From Polyangiaceae bacterium (lineage in GTDB: Bacteria > Myxococcota_A > Polyangia > Polyangiales > Polyangiaceae), in the NCBI GenBank assembly GCA_009780955.1, contig WQZB01000001.1, forward strand, positions 98,690 to 162,689: a DNA stretch of 64,000 nucleotides. Reading direction: 5' to 3'. Positions 1 through 9,888 of the stretch are shown one piece after another (the stretch's first letter is position 1; every line of letters begins with the position of its first letter). The notes under the pieces were generated by a model, which had not been told where the DNA came from, made no database searches, and saw nothing but the letters and a program-made list of their open reading frames with translations. A program made the position numbers and the translations under genes.

Positions 1-1
1 T

Positions 2-1501
2 TGGTTCGACCGCTGGACCTTTGCGCGCGCGCTCATTCCGTGCCTCGTGCTTTCCGTGACGCTGCCCATCTTGGGCTCACGTATCGCGCCGCTCCGCCGT
101 CGACAGCGCGCGTGGCTCTGCCTCGATCTCGCGCTCGCCGGGGTGCTGGTCGCCGCGTTCGTCTCCCCTGAGCGCGGCGCCGAGCAGGGCCAACCACCCG
201 ACGTCATGTACATCTCGGCGATGGGCCAGCTCGCCCGCGCATACTGGGATCACAACGAAACCGTGGAGCGCATGCACCCCGGACCGCGAACGCCCGAACC
301 CATTGCCCCGCTTCTGGCACAACCGAGCATCAAGCGTAACGTCATCATGCTTGTGACCGAATCGGTCCGCGCACAAAGCGTTTGCGTAGAATACGACGAA
401 AGCTGCATTTTTACGCCATTTTCGAATCGCGCCGCCAAAGGTCGCCTGGCGCTCTCGCAAATGCGCGCGCTCGATTCGACGACTGCCATCTCGCTCGCCA
501 TCATGTGGAATGGTCTGTTGCCAACGGAGTCCCGCGCAAACTTGCATAGTGCACCTATCATTTGGGAATATGCACACGCGGCTGGTCTCGATACGGCGTA
601 TTACACCTCGCAAAACCTCCTCTTCGGCAACTCCGGCACTTGGCTCGAGGGAACGCCGTGGACACGCCATGTGAGCGCCACGATGATCGATCCTGCGGCG
701 CCCTACGACATAGGGGCCGACGACGGTGCCCTGGTCGATTACGTTTTGTCGGACATTGGTGCGCTCAAAGAGCCATACCTCGCGGTCGTACACCTGTCGA
801 ATACGCACCTCCCTTACAAAGTCGACCCGGCCTATATGCCGTTTACGCCGCAAGACGAGGCAACGGGGCCGGGCTACGAGAACGAGATATTGAATCGCTA
901 TCAAGACTCCATCTACCTGCAAGACGTGGCCGTCGGTCGCTTGCTCGAAGGCCTCTCGATGCGCCCCGAAAAAGAGCGCACAGTGGTTGTTTACGTCTCC
1001 GACCACGGCGAGCAGATGCACGAGAAAGGCGCTGTCGGCCACACGGGGACACTCTTCGAACCCGAGATCCGCATCCCGTTTTGGGTCAACGCGCCGCAGG
1101 GCACGCTCACACCGCAGGAAGAAAATAGCCTACGCTCGCTCAGAACGACGCCTGTAACCTCGCTCGACATTTTTCCAACCATGATGGATCTTCTCGGGTT
1201 GTGGGACGCGCCGGAGATTTCGCGTTTCAAAGAGCGCATCGTAGGCGGGAGCTTGCTTCGCGGCGGCTCACCCGCCGATAAAAGCCTTGTTCTTACCAAC
1301 TGCACCGAGCTGTGGGCATGTGCGTTCAAGAACTGGGGCGCCATTCGGGGAACGAAAAAGTTAATTGCTCACCAAGGCGAACGCGCCTGGAACTGCTACG
1401 ACGTAGCAACGGATCCTGACGAAGTGACGCCGCTCGGTGTGGCATCGTGTGGGGATCTTCTACCGCTCGCGGAAAAAACGATGGGCGGTCACCCATTTTG
1501 A
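2..1501 (+). CDS. Sulfatase-fold membrane enzyme (LTA synthase / phosphoethanolamine transferase-like), 5' partial
   Basis: The reading frame is open to the first bases of the window, so the true start lies upstream; an internal GTG at 47 is the first possible start inside the window. The visible part begins with the end of a hydrophobic segment and is followed by an alkaline-phosphatase/sulfatase fold. Motifs seen are VIMLVTESVRAQ (the E-S-x-R metal site of this family), DSTTAISLA with the presumed Thr nucleophile, and SDHGEQMHEKGAVGHTG carrying the C-terminal metal-binding Asp-His and His. The family moves phosphoryl or phosphoglycerol groups onto periplasmic glycans or lipids, or hydrolyses sulfate esters; no Cys/Ser-x-Pro-x-Arg signature of a type I sulfatase is seen, which favours a transferase. 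The exact substrate cannot be told. Confidence 0.8.
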   Translation, partial: WFDRWTFARALIPCLVLSVTLPILGSRIAPLRRRQRAWLCLDLALAGVLVAAFVSPERGAEQGQPPDVMYISAMGQLARAYWDHNETVERMHPGPRTPEPIAPLLAQPSIKRNVIMLVTESVRAQSVCVEYDESCIFTPFSNRAAKGRLALSQMRALDSTTAISLAIMWNGLLPTESRANLHSAPIIWEYAHAAGLDTAYYTSQNLLFGNSGTWLEGTPWTRHVSATMIDPAAPYDIGADDGALVDYVLSDIGALKEPYLAVVHLSNTHLPYKVDPAYMPFTPQDEATGPGYENEILNRYQDSIYLQDVAVGRLLEGLSMRPEKERTVVVYVSDHGEQMHEKGAVGHTGTLFEPEIRIPFWVNAPQGTLTPQEENSLRSLRTTPVTSLDIFPTMMDLLGLWDAPEISRFKERIVGGSLLRGGSPADKSLVLTNCTELWACAFKNWGAIRGTKKLIAHQGERAWNCYDVATDPDEVTPLGVASCGDLLPLAEKTMGGHPF

Positions 1502-1521
1502 GAAGCGCTTCCGCGTAACGC

Positions 1522-3240
1522 ATGTCAAAGTTTGTTGTGCTAGGCAAAATTGTTCTCAGTGCTCTTGGTCTGACGTTGGCGCTTGGTTCGAGTGATGAAG
1601 GCGTACGTGCGGCGTCGCCCTTCATCGAAAGCGAAGCATCACACGCTGCGTGGGCCAGCGACATGCAACACGACGGCACCGTGGACAACGTAGCGGCGAG
1701 CAACGACAACGTCGTCAACGCGCTTCGCTACGACCAGCTCGTACAGAAGTCGGCACACAACGCCTACGAGCGCTTCGAGCCGCTTTTCGATCAACTCGCG
1801 TGGCACGGCGTGCGCAGCGTCGAGCTCGACATCCACGAAACCAAGCACGGCGAGCCAAGCCCGCGCGGCAACTGGTTCGTCTACCACGAAGACTACCCCC
1901 TCTTTCGCGACACGACCTGCACCATGCTCTCCGACTGCCTTGGTCAGCTCGCCGCGTTTCATCGTGCCGTGCCCACACACGAGCCCATCACCCTCTTCGT
2001 CGACTTGAAAGAGCGCTTTGGCACAACGCACACGCCTGAAGAATTCGACCAGTTGCTTGCCGATGTCCTCGGTCGCGCCGCCATCGTGACCCCAGAAGAT
2101 CTCATGAATCGATGCCCCACCGCGACTTCGCTCCGGCAAGCCGTGACTGCATCGACGCACCCATCGGCGCTATCGAAGCAAACGACGATGGCCTCACCGC
2201 GCGAAACCGCGCCCGATGCATGCAGCTTCCCAACCGTGGGCGAGATGCGCGGAAAATTCATCGTTGCCGTCACCGGCGGCACCGCCTGCGACAGCACGAG
2301 CGCGGTCAATACCTACGCAAAGAGTACACCAACGAAGCGCGTTGCGCTCCTCGCGCCGAACGTCGACGACACATGCACAATGCATGAATACGACGAGCAA
2401 CCCAACATCGTGTTCGTCAACATGCCGTGGCCCTTCCGAGCCTATGCTCGAGAGGCTCGTGCTCGCGGCCTCGTGGCCCGCGTCTACGGGCGTGGCGTAT
2501 TCGGCGGCATCGATGCACCCGATGAGTTCGAGGCGGCGCGTGAAACCGGCGCGCAGCATCTCGCCACCGACATGGTCAACGGCGAACAAGACGTGTGGAC
2601 CCACGGCGGGCCAATTGGCGGCATCGACGCCGGCAACAATCTGCATGTCGTTCGGGCGTCGAGCGGCGACATTTGGAAGAGCGCCGACAGCTTCTGGTTT
2701 TCGTACGAAGCCTTTGCGAACGATGCGACGTACAGCACGTTCGTGTCGGTTCCAAGCTCACACGTCGAGCCATTTGCCAAGGCCTGCCTGATGGCGCGCG
2801 CAAGCGAAGATCCAGAAGCACCGAATGTGGCGGTGTGTCGAATGTTCGACAAGCGCGCGCCGCGCATGCAGGTGCGCGCCACCAAAGGAGGCGCAACCAC
2901 GCAAATGGAGATGACGAATATCCAAGGCGTCAGCCCCAAGTCACCTGCGTTCTTGCGGCTTGCGATCCGCAAGCGGGCAGCGGGCAGCGACGTGTTCGCG
3001 CAAGGGTCGATCGACGGCGAAAGGTGGCAAACGATCGGACAAGCGTTCGTCGATTCTCCACTTCCCTTACGAGGAACAGCCGTGTCTTCGCACGGCACGT
3101 CCCACGCAGAGGCCGTTTTCGGCAATGTGGTGCGTGAAGCAAGCAACTCGAGCTCGCGCATCGACACGTTCCCGCTCTCGCTCGCCATCGGCAACGGGGC
3201 CAGCGGCGGAGCCGTTTATGCAATGGCAAAGTCCCCGTAA
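1522..3240 (+). CDS. Secreted PI-PLC-like phosphodiesterase (PI-PLC-C1 type)
   Basis: The 572-residue product has an N-terminal hydrophobic segment (residues 5-22) fitting a signal peptide. A phosphatidylinositol-specific phospholipase C TIM-barrel pattern follows: QKSAHNAY with catalytic-type His79, VRSVELDIHE with acidic Glu101/Asp103, and FVYHEDY with second His122. This arrangement is that of the calcium-dependent bacterial PI-PLC group. After about residue 330 comes a second region (THGGPIGGIDAGNNLHVV onward) resembling a concanavalin-like or DUF1349-like sandwich, so the protein may have a C-terminal binding domain. It begins 20 bases after the sulfatase-like gene and may share its transcript; both suggest extracellular phosphoester chemistry. 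No strong ribosome site was seen before the ATG. Substrate is unknown. Confidence 0.75.
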   Translation: MSKFVVLGKIVLSALGLTLALGSSDEGVRAASPFIESEASHAAWASDMQHDGTVDNVAASNDNVVNALRYDQLVQKSAHNAYERFEPLFDQLAWHGVRSVELDIHETKHGEPSPRGNWFVYHEDYPLFRDTTCTMLSDCLGQLAAFHRAVPTHEPITLFVDLKERFGTTHTPEEFDQLLADVLGRAAIVTPEDLMNRCPTATSLRQAVTASTHPSALSKQTTMASPRETAPDACSFPTVGEMRGKFIVAVTGGTACDSTSAVNTYAKSTPTKRVALLAPNVDDTCTMHEYDEQPNIVFVNMPWPFRAYAREARARGLVARVYGRGVFGGIDAPDEFEAARETGAQHLATDMVNGEQDVWTHGGPIGGIDAGNNLHVVRASSGDIWKSADSFWFSYEAFANDATYSTFVSVPSSHVEPFAKACLMARASEDPEAPNVAVCRMFDKRAPRMQVRATKGGATTQMEMTNIQGVSPKSPAFLRLAIRKRAAGSDVFAQGSIDGERWQTIGQAFVDSPLPLRGTAVSSHGTSHAEAVFGNVVREASNSSSRIDTFPLSLAIGNGASGGAVYAMAKSP

Positions 3241-3296
3241 GAGCGAAAACGCGGCAGTAGGCGATTTGTTCGTTTTATGGCGGTAGTCGTGCAACC

Positions 3297-6200
3297 ATGT
3301 GGGTTATGCAAAGCGACGGCTCTGCACCGAAGCCTCCGGTTGACGGGGCTAGTCCTGTCGAGGCAACAACGCCCGCAAAGCCCCACGACGACGAAGCCCC
3401 GGTGCGAAGCTCCGTCATCTTTGCCCGTCTCGAGGAGATCGAAGAGATCGAAGAGATCGAGGAACTCACCGAAGACGAGCGCACCGAAATCACATCACCC
3501 AGCGTCGAAGACGCACAAGAGATCGTCGATGCTGACGTGTCGGCCAATTACCCGCCGACAATGCCGACAACTACTACCGAATCTTCTTGCCTAGTCGACA
3601 CCCTAATCGACATCGACACGCAGCATGACGCGGACACAAACGCAAACGCGATTGAGAAGGTCGCAAGCGACGCCAGCGACAAAGGCGCCGAGGCGGAGCG
3701 TAATGTGGCGCCGAGGCCGACGCCCACGCGCTCGACCCCACCACCCAAAGCTACTGCATCCACGCGTCCGGGTCCGCCACCGCTGCCCGCGCGTGCGTTC
3801 GTAAAGCCACGTAACCCTTCTGTGCCACCGTTGCCAAGCGCACGGCGTCCCGCATCGGCTCCACCGCGTCGGCCTAGCGTGAGGCCCACATCGCTGCCAG
3901 CCATTGCGCCGCGTCCATCGCAGCTGCTCATACCTGCGCCGAATTTGGATGACGGCGACGACACGCCAACGCCGTTGTCGACGGGCGCGATGCCTGCGCC
4001 CGGCGGCGCCGGGCTCGTTGAAATGCTCACAGCCCGGATCGACAGGCTCAAGTCGAGTAGTGACAAGGTGGGCCTCGCGCGCGCTCTCGTCGAGCTTGCC
4101 CTTTTCTACGAGGACGGCCATGAAACGCACGAACGCGAGACCTACGAGACCGTCGGCGACAGCGCGCACGCGAAGGTCGAGGCCGCAGCTTCGCTGTCCG
4201 TCCAAGTCGCTCCCGACATGGCCGCTGCGCATGCCATCTTGCGACGGCACTTGAATGCACGGACCGAAGCCACATCGATACTTCATCATCTCGAGTGCGA
4301 GCTCGCCGTGGCGGCAAGCGACGCGGTGATCGCCGAGCTCCACGTCACACGTGCACGACTTCTCGAAGCCAGCGGTCGCGATGACGATGCGCGCGAGGCA
4401 TGGAGACTTGCGCTCGGGCGCGCACCGCAACACGCCGCAGCACTCAAGGGTCTCGAGTCCAATCTGTTCCAACGTGCCTGCCGGACGAGTGACGCGGCGC
4501 CGTTGCGACTCGAGGCTCGACCAGCCGACAAAAACGATGGCGCGTGGGAAGATCTCGTCGCGCACCTCGGGCAGATGGGCGATGCCTACGCGGCTCAACC
4601 AAACCTTGCCGCGTGGCTTCACGTCGAACGCGCGCGCATTCTCGACATGCAACTCGGTCGTCTCGATGCAGCGCGATCGGCCTACCAGCGCGCGCTCGCT
4701 CTCGATTCGGGCATCGGGCCGGTGCGCGATGCCTTCACGCTCTTTGCCGCCTCGCACCACGATGCCGCATGCCTTGCTGAGCTGCTCACAGACGAAGCAC
4801 GCCTCGAACCAAACTCGGTCCGCTGTGCGCGCCTCGAACTCGATGCGGCTTGCATCGCGCACACGCGGCTGAACGATGATGCACGCGCGATGAGCCTGCT
4901 CGAGCAAGCCGCCGCGCGTGCACCAACGACACCGCTGGTCGACAGGCGAGTGCTCGACGATCTCGTCCGCCTCTACGAGCACGCCGGGCAGTGGCCCGAG
5001 GCATCGCGCACCAGGCGGCTGCGCCTGCGGTTCTTCACCGACGCATCCGCCCTCGCCTACGAACTCGAACGTCTGGCGAACATCGAAGAGCGTCTCGGCC
5101 ATGTCGACCTTGCCATCGACGACGTCAGGCGCGCATTATCGTTCGATCCTCACGATGCCACGCTCGTGGGCGAGCTCGATCGTCTCCTTGCTGCCGCCGG
5201 CAACGACAGCGATCGCATCGCGCTCTGGCTTGGCGAGGCCGAGCGCGAAGAAGACGGACCCAAGCGCGCCCGGACCTTGTGCCTTGCTGCCAAGCTTTGC
5301 ACGAATAGCGATCGCCGCGACGAGGCGTTGCGTCATTTGCGCGCGGCATGGGTCGCGGCTCCAGGAGATTCGGAGATCATCGACGAGCTCTCACGCATGA
5401 TGTCGCCGGCGCCGAACGAAGCCTTCGATCATGACGTCCGCGCGCTCATCGAGCTTTACGCACAGGCCGCACAAGCCACACGCGACACGGGCCGGCGCGT
5501 TGCATACCTCGAGAAAGTCGCGCTCCTTTGGGAGGAGGTCGGCCACGATCCCTTGCGCGCCGCCCGAACGTACGAAGAGCTGCTGCGGCTCGAACCTGGC
5601 AGACGTGGAGCCATCCTTGGCCTCGAACGCACAGCAGGCCGCATTGGCGACGACCGCGCGCTGGCTGGCGCGCTCTTGGAGGAGTCCAAGCTCGCGGGCG
5701 ACGGCGTCGACGTGCTTGGCCTGCGTGTTCGCTCGGCCGAGGCGCTCGTGCACGTCGATTTGCCGCGCGCCTCGTCGCTCATCGCAGAGGTGCTCGAACA
5801 GGACAAAAACCATGTGCGGGCGCGAGCCCTCGAATCGCGACTGCACGAGCAAGCAGGTCGCTGGGAACAAGCCGCTGCCTCGCTGCGGGCACGCATCGAT
5901 CTCGCCTCCCAAACGCGCGACAAAGTCGATCTTTGGCTTTCGCTCGCACGCATCTATGACGTGCGCCTCCGGTCGCCGAAGGACGCCATCAAATGCTTGC
6001 AATCTGCACATAAATGCGATCCCATCCATCCTGTTCCGCCGGAGGAAATTGCGCGCATCCTCGAGACTGCCGGTGACTTTCGCACCTTGCGCGACGCCGC
6101 CGTCGAGCTCGCAACCGACGCCGGCACCCCACTCGAACGCGCCCGCAACCTTACGCTCGCCGCGGAGATCGACGAGCTCCGCCTGCACGACGACGTAGGC

Positions 6201-9200
6201 GCCGCTACGCTCTACGCGCGCGCCCTGGCCGAGGTGCCGGGCGACAAGCTACTTTCCGATCGCTTGCTGCGCGTTCTTTGGCGCCGGGTCGTTACAACCA
6301 CGAGCCGACCAGGACGCGCGCTGCTGGCCATGACGCCCGCATGGAACGATCTGCTCGCGCACCTGGCGACTCAACCCACAGAAACGACGACGGACGAACA
6401 TGCCGCGGGCTCATCGCTTCTGCTCGCATCACTGCTCGCTGCAACGCAAAGTGCGCGCAGCGGTCCGCTGCAATCTCGCGCCAATCGCGATGGCCGCGAC
6501 GGCGGCGACGCCGACGTGCAAGAAGCACAAGCGCGAGCCATACAAGTCCTCGAGAGCATCATCCAGGCAGATCCACACCACGTTGGTGCTCTTCGCACGC
6601 TCGAAGCCATGGCGCGTCGCGACGGCGAGCTGCAAAACCTCGCCAGGATCCTCCGGCTCGAGGGCGAAGGCTTCGCCGACATTCGCGCGCGGCTCGGTTC
6701 GTTCTGGGAGCTAGCCTCGCTCGAAGCTTTTTCTATGCGCGAAAGCGATTCGTGCGAATCGCTTGCAACATACACACGTATCCTCGATCTCGACCCGACC
6801 GATCTGTCTGGTCTCGAGGCCGTCGCGCGGATCTCGCTTCAACCAGCGCGCGAAGGGCGCGAAAGCGACGCCTCGGCGCGCGCTCGGGGCATCGCGGCTC
6901 TCCGTTCGCTTTCTGCACTCACGCGCAGCGAGGGAACGCGCTTGTCCACCGACATGCGACTCGGTCTTTTGCTCGAAGCGCAGTCCAAACGCGACGACGA
7001 CGGCGCAGCCTCGAGCCTTGCGGCGCGCGAAGCGCTCGAGCGCATGCGCGACGTCCTGTCTATCGATCCGCTCAGTGTCACCGCGGCAACATCGCTTGCA
7101 CGACTCGCCAATCGCCTTGGAGACACCGCTGGTGCAACGGCCGCCGCCATCTCGCTCGCGGATCTTTCAACGGAGCCACGCTTGCGCGCCAAGTGCCTCT
7201 TCGACGCATCCAGTCTGGTGCTGTCGAGCGAAACGGCCTCGGCAACGCTGGACGAGAGGCGAGAGCAGGCGGCCCAGCTGCTCGAGAAGGCGATCGAGTC
7301 CGATCCGAACTCGATCGCCATCGCCAAGCGTCTGTTGCAAGTTCGACATGATCAGGGGCTCGGCGAGCGCCTCATCGACGTTTTCCGTGCTGCCCTCGCA
7401 CGCGCAACGAACAAAAGCGCGATCGTCTTTCTTGGCACCGAGATCGCCCAAATCGGCCGCAACGAGCTGGACGACATTGGCCTTGCAATCGATGCGATGC
7501 GAAAGGTGCGTGAGGCTTGGGCTGATCACATTCCTTCCCTTCTCACGCTCTCGGAGCTCCTCATCGCCCAGCGAGCGTGGACCGAAGCGATCGACACACT
7601 CGAGAACGTCGCCCTTCGCGGGCACGAGCCGGGCCCGCGCATCCGGGCTCTTCTGGCGCTGGCGAACATTTACGGCAGAGTGCTTGGCAGGCCGTCCAGT
7701 GCGGAAGACGCACTCCGCCGCGCGGTCGCAATCGAAAACGACAACCCCGACGCCCTTCGCGGCCTCATTCAACATCTTGTCGCGAAGCTCGCCAAGCAGA
7801 GCGCCTCCACTGCTGACACGCTACAAGACACGCAAGACACGAAAGCTGCGATGCTCGAGATCGCGAGTTTGCTCGAGCGTCTAGCGGCGGTGGAGCACGA
7901 TCCACAGCTCAAATGCGATGTTCTCATCGAATTCGCCGACGTCTGCGTTGAACTGAAGGACATCGCGCGGGCCGAAGCGGCCCTCGTTGAAGCCGTGGCC
8001 AGCGCCCCGAGCCATCCGCGAGCGTTTGAACGATTCGCGCAGTCGTTCTCCGGCACCACGGGCGAGTGCGATGCCGTTTCGTACGCGCGCGCGCTCGCCG
8101 CCGTGATTGACCGGGGCCGAGAGCTAGGCACCGAAGATGCGCGCTGGTACGCGTCGCTCGGCCACCTCGAGCTCGAACAGCTCGATCGCCCACACGACGC
8201 AGTCGTCCACCTCGGTCGCGCCATCGAGATGAACGCGGATCTCTACCCGTCAAGGTTCGAGCTCGCTGTCGCGCACTCGTGTCTCGGCACCTACCACGAA
8301 GCCTCGCAGCACCTCGTTGCGATGCTCGAACCAGCGGCCGCTCCGCTCTTGTCGCTCGCCACGCCAGAGAGCGCCATCGAGATGCTCGAGCGCACACTCT
8401 ACGCCGAAGGGCGCGCCGAGGAAGCCATCGTCGCCTCAGAGCTCTGTGCCATCGCAGGCGAGCTCGACGAAGGACGACGCAGTGGGCTTCGCTCGCGTCG
8501 ACTCGGCGCGTGGGGTTCAGACCACGCCGTGCTCGACCGCGCCACGCTCATAAACCAGGTCATGCCGAGTGAGGGGAACCACGTTCTGCTCGACATTGCC
8601 CTGGCCACAGCGGGGCTCGAGGCCAGGTTCCTCAGCACCAACATCGCCGAGATCGGCATCACTTCGCGCGATCGCGTAAGCAAACGAAGCCGAAATTCTA
8701 CACGCGTGCTCTTCGATCGACTCGCCTCGGCACTCGGCATCCCCAACGTCGATCTCGTCGTCACGCCGAATGTCACACGCACACGCGTTGTCGTCCAAAA
8801 CGCCACGTGGAAAAGCACGTGGATCGTAGTGCCCTTGGTCTTGACGGAACTGCCCGAGCCAACGCAGCTCGCCTCGCTCGGCCGTGCCTTGGCTCGTGTT
8901 GCGCTTGGTGTGCCTGGTCGCGAAGAGCTGCCCCCAGCACACCTCGAGGCCATTCTCATTGCGGCCGCACGCACCGTGTATGCATCGTATGGCACCGACG
9001 AGGCGGATGTGGTGCTCGCAGAGTTGATTCGCCAGGTTGAACCCACGATTATAAAGAACCTGTCGCGCAAGCACAAATTGGCGCTCGCAAAGCTTGCGCC
9101 TTACATAAAATCCCCGCAAGGACGGCTCGTGGCAACCGACGTCTTCGAGCTTGCTCTCGCACGTGCCGAGGCTCGCATCGCGTACCTGCTCACGGGCGAT

Positions 9201-9395
9201 CTGCTCGCGACGATCGATGAACTTCAAAGCTTCGATGATGCCTTGCGCACGGGGATGAATTCGCCTGGTACCGAGTCGCTCAGAGCCGTGCTCCATCACC
9301 CTGTTGCCGGCGATGTCGTTCGCTTTGCCCTCACGACCGGGGCAACGGCACTCAGGCGCCGCGTCGGCTCGACTTGGGGACCGCCTTCGATTTGA
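3297..9395 (+). CDS. Giant TPR-repeat protein (2032 aa)
   Basis: Residues 1-240 are low-complexity: an acidic tract built on E-E-I triplets near residue 45 (a short DNA repeat at 3436-3464), then Pro/Arg/Ser-rich sequence. From about 245 to 1700 the protein is a continuous alpha-helical array with the A-L-x-x-A-P/L-D-P spacing of tetratricopeptide repeats (for example RALSFDPHDATLVGELDRL and RAVAIENDNPDALRGL). The last 330 residues are globular and non-repetitive. TPR arrays are protein-interaction scaffolds; large ones are common in Myxococcota. There is no signal peptide, so it is probably cytoplasmic. ATG 3297 is taken; ATG 3306 is also possible. The final codons and stop lie inside a 123-bp dispersed repeat, so the C-terminus (PPSI-stop) is supplied by that element. 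Confidence 0.85.
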   Translation: MWVMQSDGSAPKPPVDGASPVEATTPAKPHDDEAPVRSSVIFARLEEIEEIEEIEELTEDERTEITSPSVEDAQEIVDADVSANYPPTMPTTTTESSCLVDTLIDIDTQHDADTNANAIEKVASDASDKGAEAERNVAPRPTPTRSTPPPKATASTRPGPPPLPARAFVKPRNPSVPPLPSARRPASAPPRRPSVRPTSLPAIAPRPSQLLIPAPNLDDGDDTPTPLSTGAMPAPGGAGLVEMLTARIDRLKSSSDKVGLARALVELALFYEDGHETHERETYETVGDSAHAKVEAAASLSVQVAPDMAAAHAILRRHLNARTEATSILHHLECELAVAASDAVIAELHVTRARLLEASGRDDDAREAWRLALGRAPQHAAALKGLESNLFQRACRTSDAAPLRLEARPADKNDGAWEDLVAHLGQMGDAYAAQPNLAAWLHVERARILDMQLGRLDAARSAYQRALALDSGIGPVRDAFTLFAASHHDAACLAELLTDEARLEPNSVRCARLELDAACIAHTRLNDDARAMSLLEQAAARAPTTPLVDRRVLDDLVRLYEHAGQWPEASRTRRLRLRFFTDASALAYELERLANIEERLGHVDLAIDDVRRALSFDPHDATLVGELDRLLAAAGNDSDRIALWLGEAEREEDGPKRARTLCLAAKLCTNSDRRDEALRHLRAAWVAAPGDSEIIDELSRMMSPAPNEAFDHDVRALIELYAQAAQATRDTGRRVAYLEKVALLWEEVGHDPLRAARTYEELLRLEPGRRGAILGLERTAGRIGDDRALAGALLEESKLAGDGVDVLGLRVRSAEALVHVDLPRASSLIAEVLEQDKNHVRARALESRLHEQAGRWEQAAASLRARIDLASQTRDKVDLWLSLARIYDVRLRSPKDAIKCLQSAHKCDPIHPVPPEEIARILETAGDFRTLRDAAVELATDAGTPLERARNLTLAAEIDELRLHDDVGAATLYARALAEVPGDKLLSDRLLRVLWRRVVTTTSRPGRALLAMTPAWNDLLAHLATQPTETTTDEHAAGSSLLLASLLAATQSARSGPLQSRANRDGRDGGDADVQEAQARAIQVLESIIQADPHHVGALRTLEAMARRDGELQNLARILRLEGEGFADIRARLGSFWELASLEAFSMRESDSCESLATYTRILDLDPTDLSGLEAVARISLQPAREGRESDASARARGIAALRSLSALTRSEGTRLSTDMRLGLLLEAQSKRDDDGAASSLAAREALERMRDVLSIDPLSVTAATSLARLANRLGDTAGATAAAISLADLSTEPRLRAKCLFDASSLVLSSETASATLDERREQAAQLLEKAIESDPNSIAIAKRLLQVRHDQGLGERLIDVFRAALARATNKSAIVFLGTEIAQIGRNELDDIGLAIDAMRKVREAWADHIPSLLTLSELLIAQRAWTEAIDTLENVALRGHEPGPRIRALLALANIYGRVLGRPSSAEDALRRAVAIENDNPDALRGLIQHLVAKLAKQSASTADTLQDTQDTKAAMLEIASLLERLAAVEHDPQLKCDVLIEFADVCVELKDIARAEAALVEAVASAPSHPRAFERFAQSFSGTTGECDAVSYARALAAVIDRGRELGTEDARWYASLGHLELEQLDRPHDAVVHLGRAIEMNADLYPSRFELAVAHSCLGTYHEASQHLVAMLEPAAAPLLSLATPESAIEMLERTLYAEGRAEEAIVASELCAIAGELDEGRRSGLRSRRLGAWGSDHAVLDRATLINQVMPSEGNHVLLDIALATAGLEARFLSTNIAEIGITSRDRVSKRSRNSTRVLFDRLASALGIPNVDLVVTPNVTRTRVVVQNATWKSTWIVVPLVLTELPEPTQLASLGRALARVALGVPGREELPPAHLEAILIAAARTVYASYGTDEADVVLAELIRQVEPTIIKNLSRKHKLALAKLAPYIKSPQGRLVATDVFELALARAEARIAYLLTGDLLATIDELQSFDDALRTGMNSPGTESLRAVLHHPVAGDVVRFALTTGATALRRRVGSTWGPPSI

Positions 9396-9501
9396 CGCGA
9401 TCTCTGCGTTGGCGGCTCCGGTGCGGTCCTCAAAGCCGAAGCAGGCTGTTCCGGTCCGCTCCTCGCCGCCGCCTCGACCTCGCGTCAACTTGAAGGCGGT
9501 C
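9379..9501 (+). repeat. 123-bp inverted-end element, copy 1
   Basis: Begins GACCGCCTTCGATTTGACG and ends in the complement of the related end (CGTCAACTTGAAGGCGGTC). The same 123-bp length and sequence recur at 59676-59798 (opposite orientation), 62537-62659, and with an insertion at 61468-61639. The left end overlaps the last 17 bases of the TPR gene including its TGA. A second, isolated right end (CGTCAACTTGAAAGACGC) follows at about 9508-9525. Confidence 0.9.
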
Positions 9502-9540
9502 CTAGCCCGTCAACTTGAAAGACGCTATTAGCCGTGGGCC

Positions 9541-9756
9541 ATGCGTGGATTTCAAAAACCATCGTTTCGCCACAACCCAACTGAATTGCAGAAAGCCTAT
9601 GCCGACTTGTCGCGCCACCGTCGCACACACCTCGCAAAGGCGGCAAAAGTAACGCGCGTGAAGGCGTCGCAATGGGCTCGTGGTGACGTCGTTGCCCCTG
9701 CCGTGGCGAGCGCGCTCGAGCAGCTGACAACCAGTCACCTGGCAAAGAAGAAGTAG
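9541..9756 (+). CDS. Small basic hypothetical protein (71 aa)
   Basis: A 71-residue basic protein (many Lys, Arg, His) predicted to be mostly helical. It was not recognised. The central stretch AKAAKVTRVKASQWARGDVV reads like a helix-turn-helix segment, so a small DNA-binding role is conceivable but unproven. It lies between the end of a dispersed repeat and a palindromic repeat; its TAG stop (9754-9756) falls inside the latter. There is no clear ribosome site before ATG 9541. It could be a genuine small gene or a chance frame between repeats. Confidence 0.4.
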   Translation: MRGFQKPSFRHNPTELQKAYADLSRHRRTHLAKAAKVTRVKASQWARGDVVAPAVASALEQLTTSHLAKKK

Positions 9757-9871
9757 GGGCGCGATTCATCGCGCCCTCGGAATCCGCCTGCAAGATCCGG
9801 GCGCCATTCATGGCGCCCCTACGAAGAATGCGTGTTGTTGCTCGTAGGGGCGTATGGCCATACGCCCCTAC
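9753..9871. repeat. GTAGGGGC-type palindrome cluster between convergent genes
   Basis: Two units. 9753-9822 starts GTAGGGGCGCG and ends GGCGCCCCTAC with two inner hairpins; 9844-9871 is a perfect 28-bp palindrome whose half is GTAGGGGCGTATGG. The cluster fills the space between the 71-residue frame (plus) and serC (minus). The same units recur at 30958-31079, with relatives at 37411-37512 and 42372-42399. A role in bidirectional termination or mRNA 3'-end protection is inferred. Confidence 0.85.
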
Positions 9872-9888
9872 GCAGAAATCGCGTCAAC

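Noticed and set aside
3436..3464. Possible CRISPR or microsatellite at the GAGATCGAA repeat
   Set aside because: It is a short in-frame codon repeat coding E-E-I in the TPR protein, without spacers.
3603..5102. A 499-residue minus-strand frame opposite the TPR gene
   Set aside because: Antisense to a strongly coding TPR gene; composition is that of a shadow frame in high-G+C DNA.
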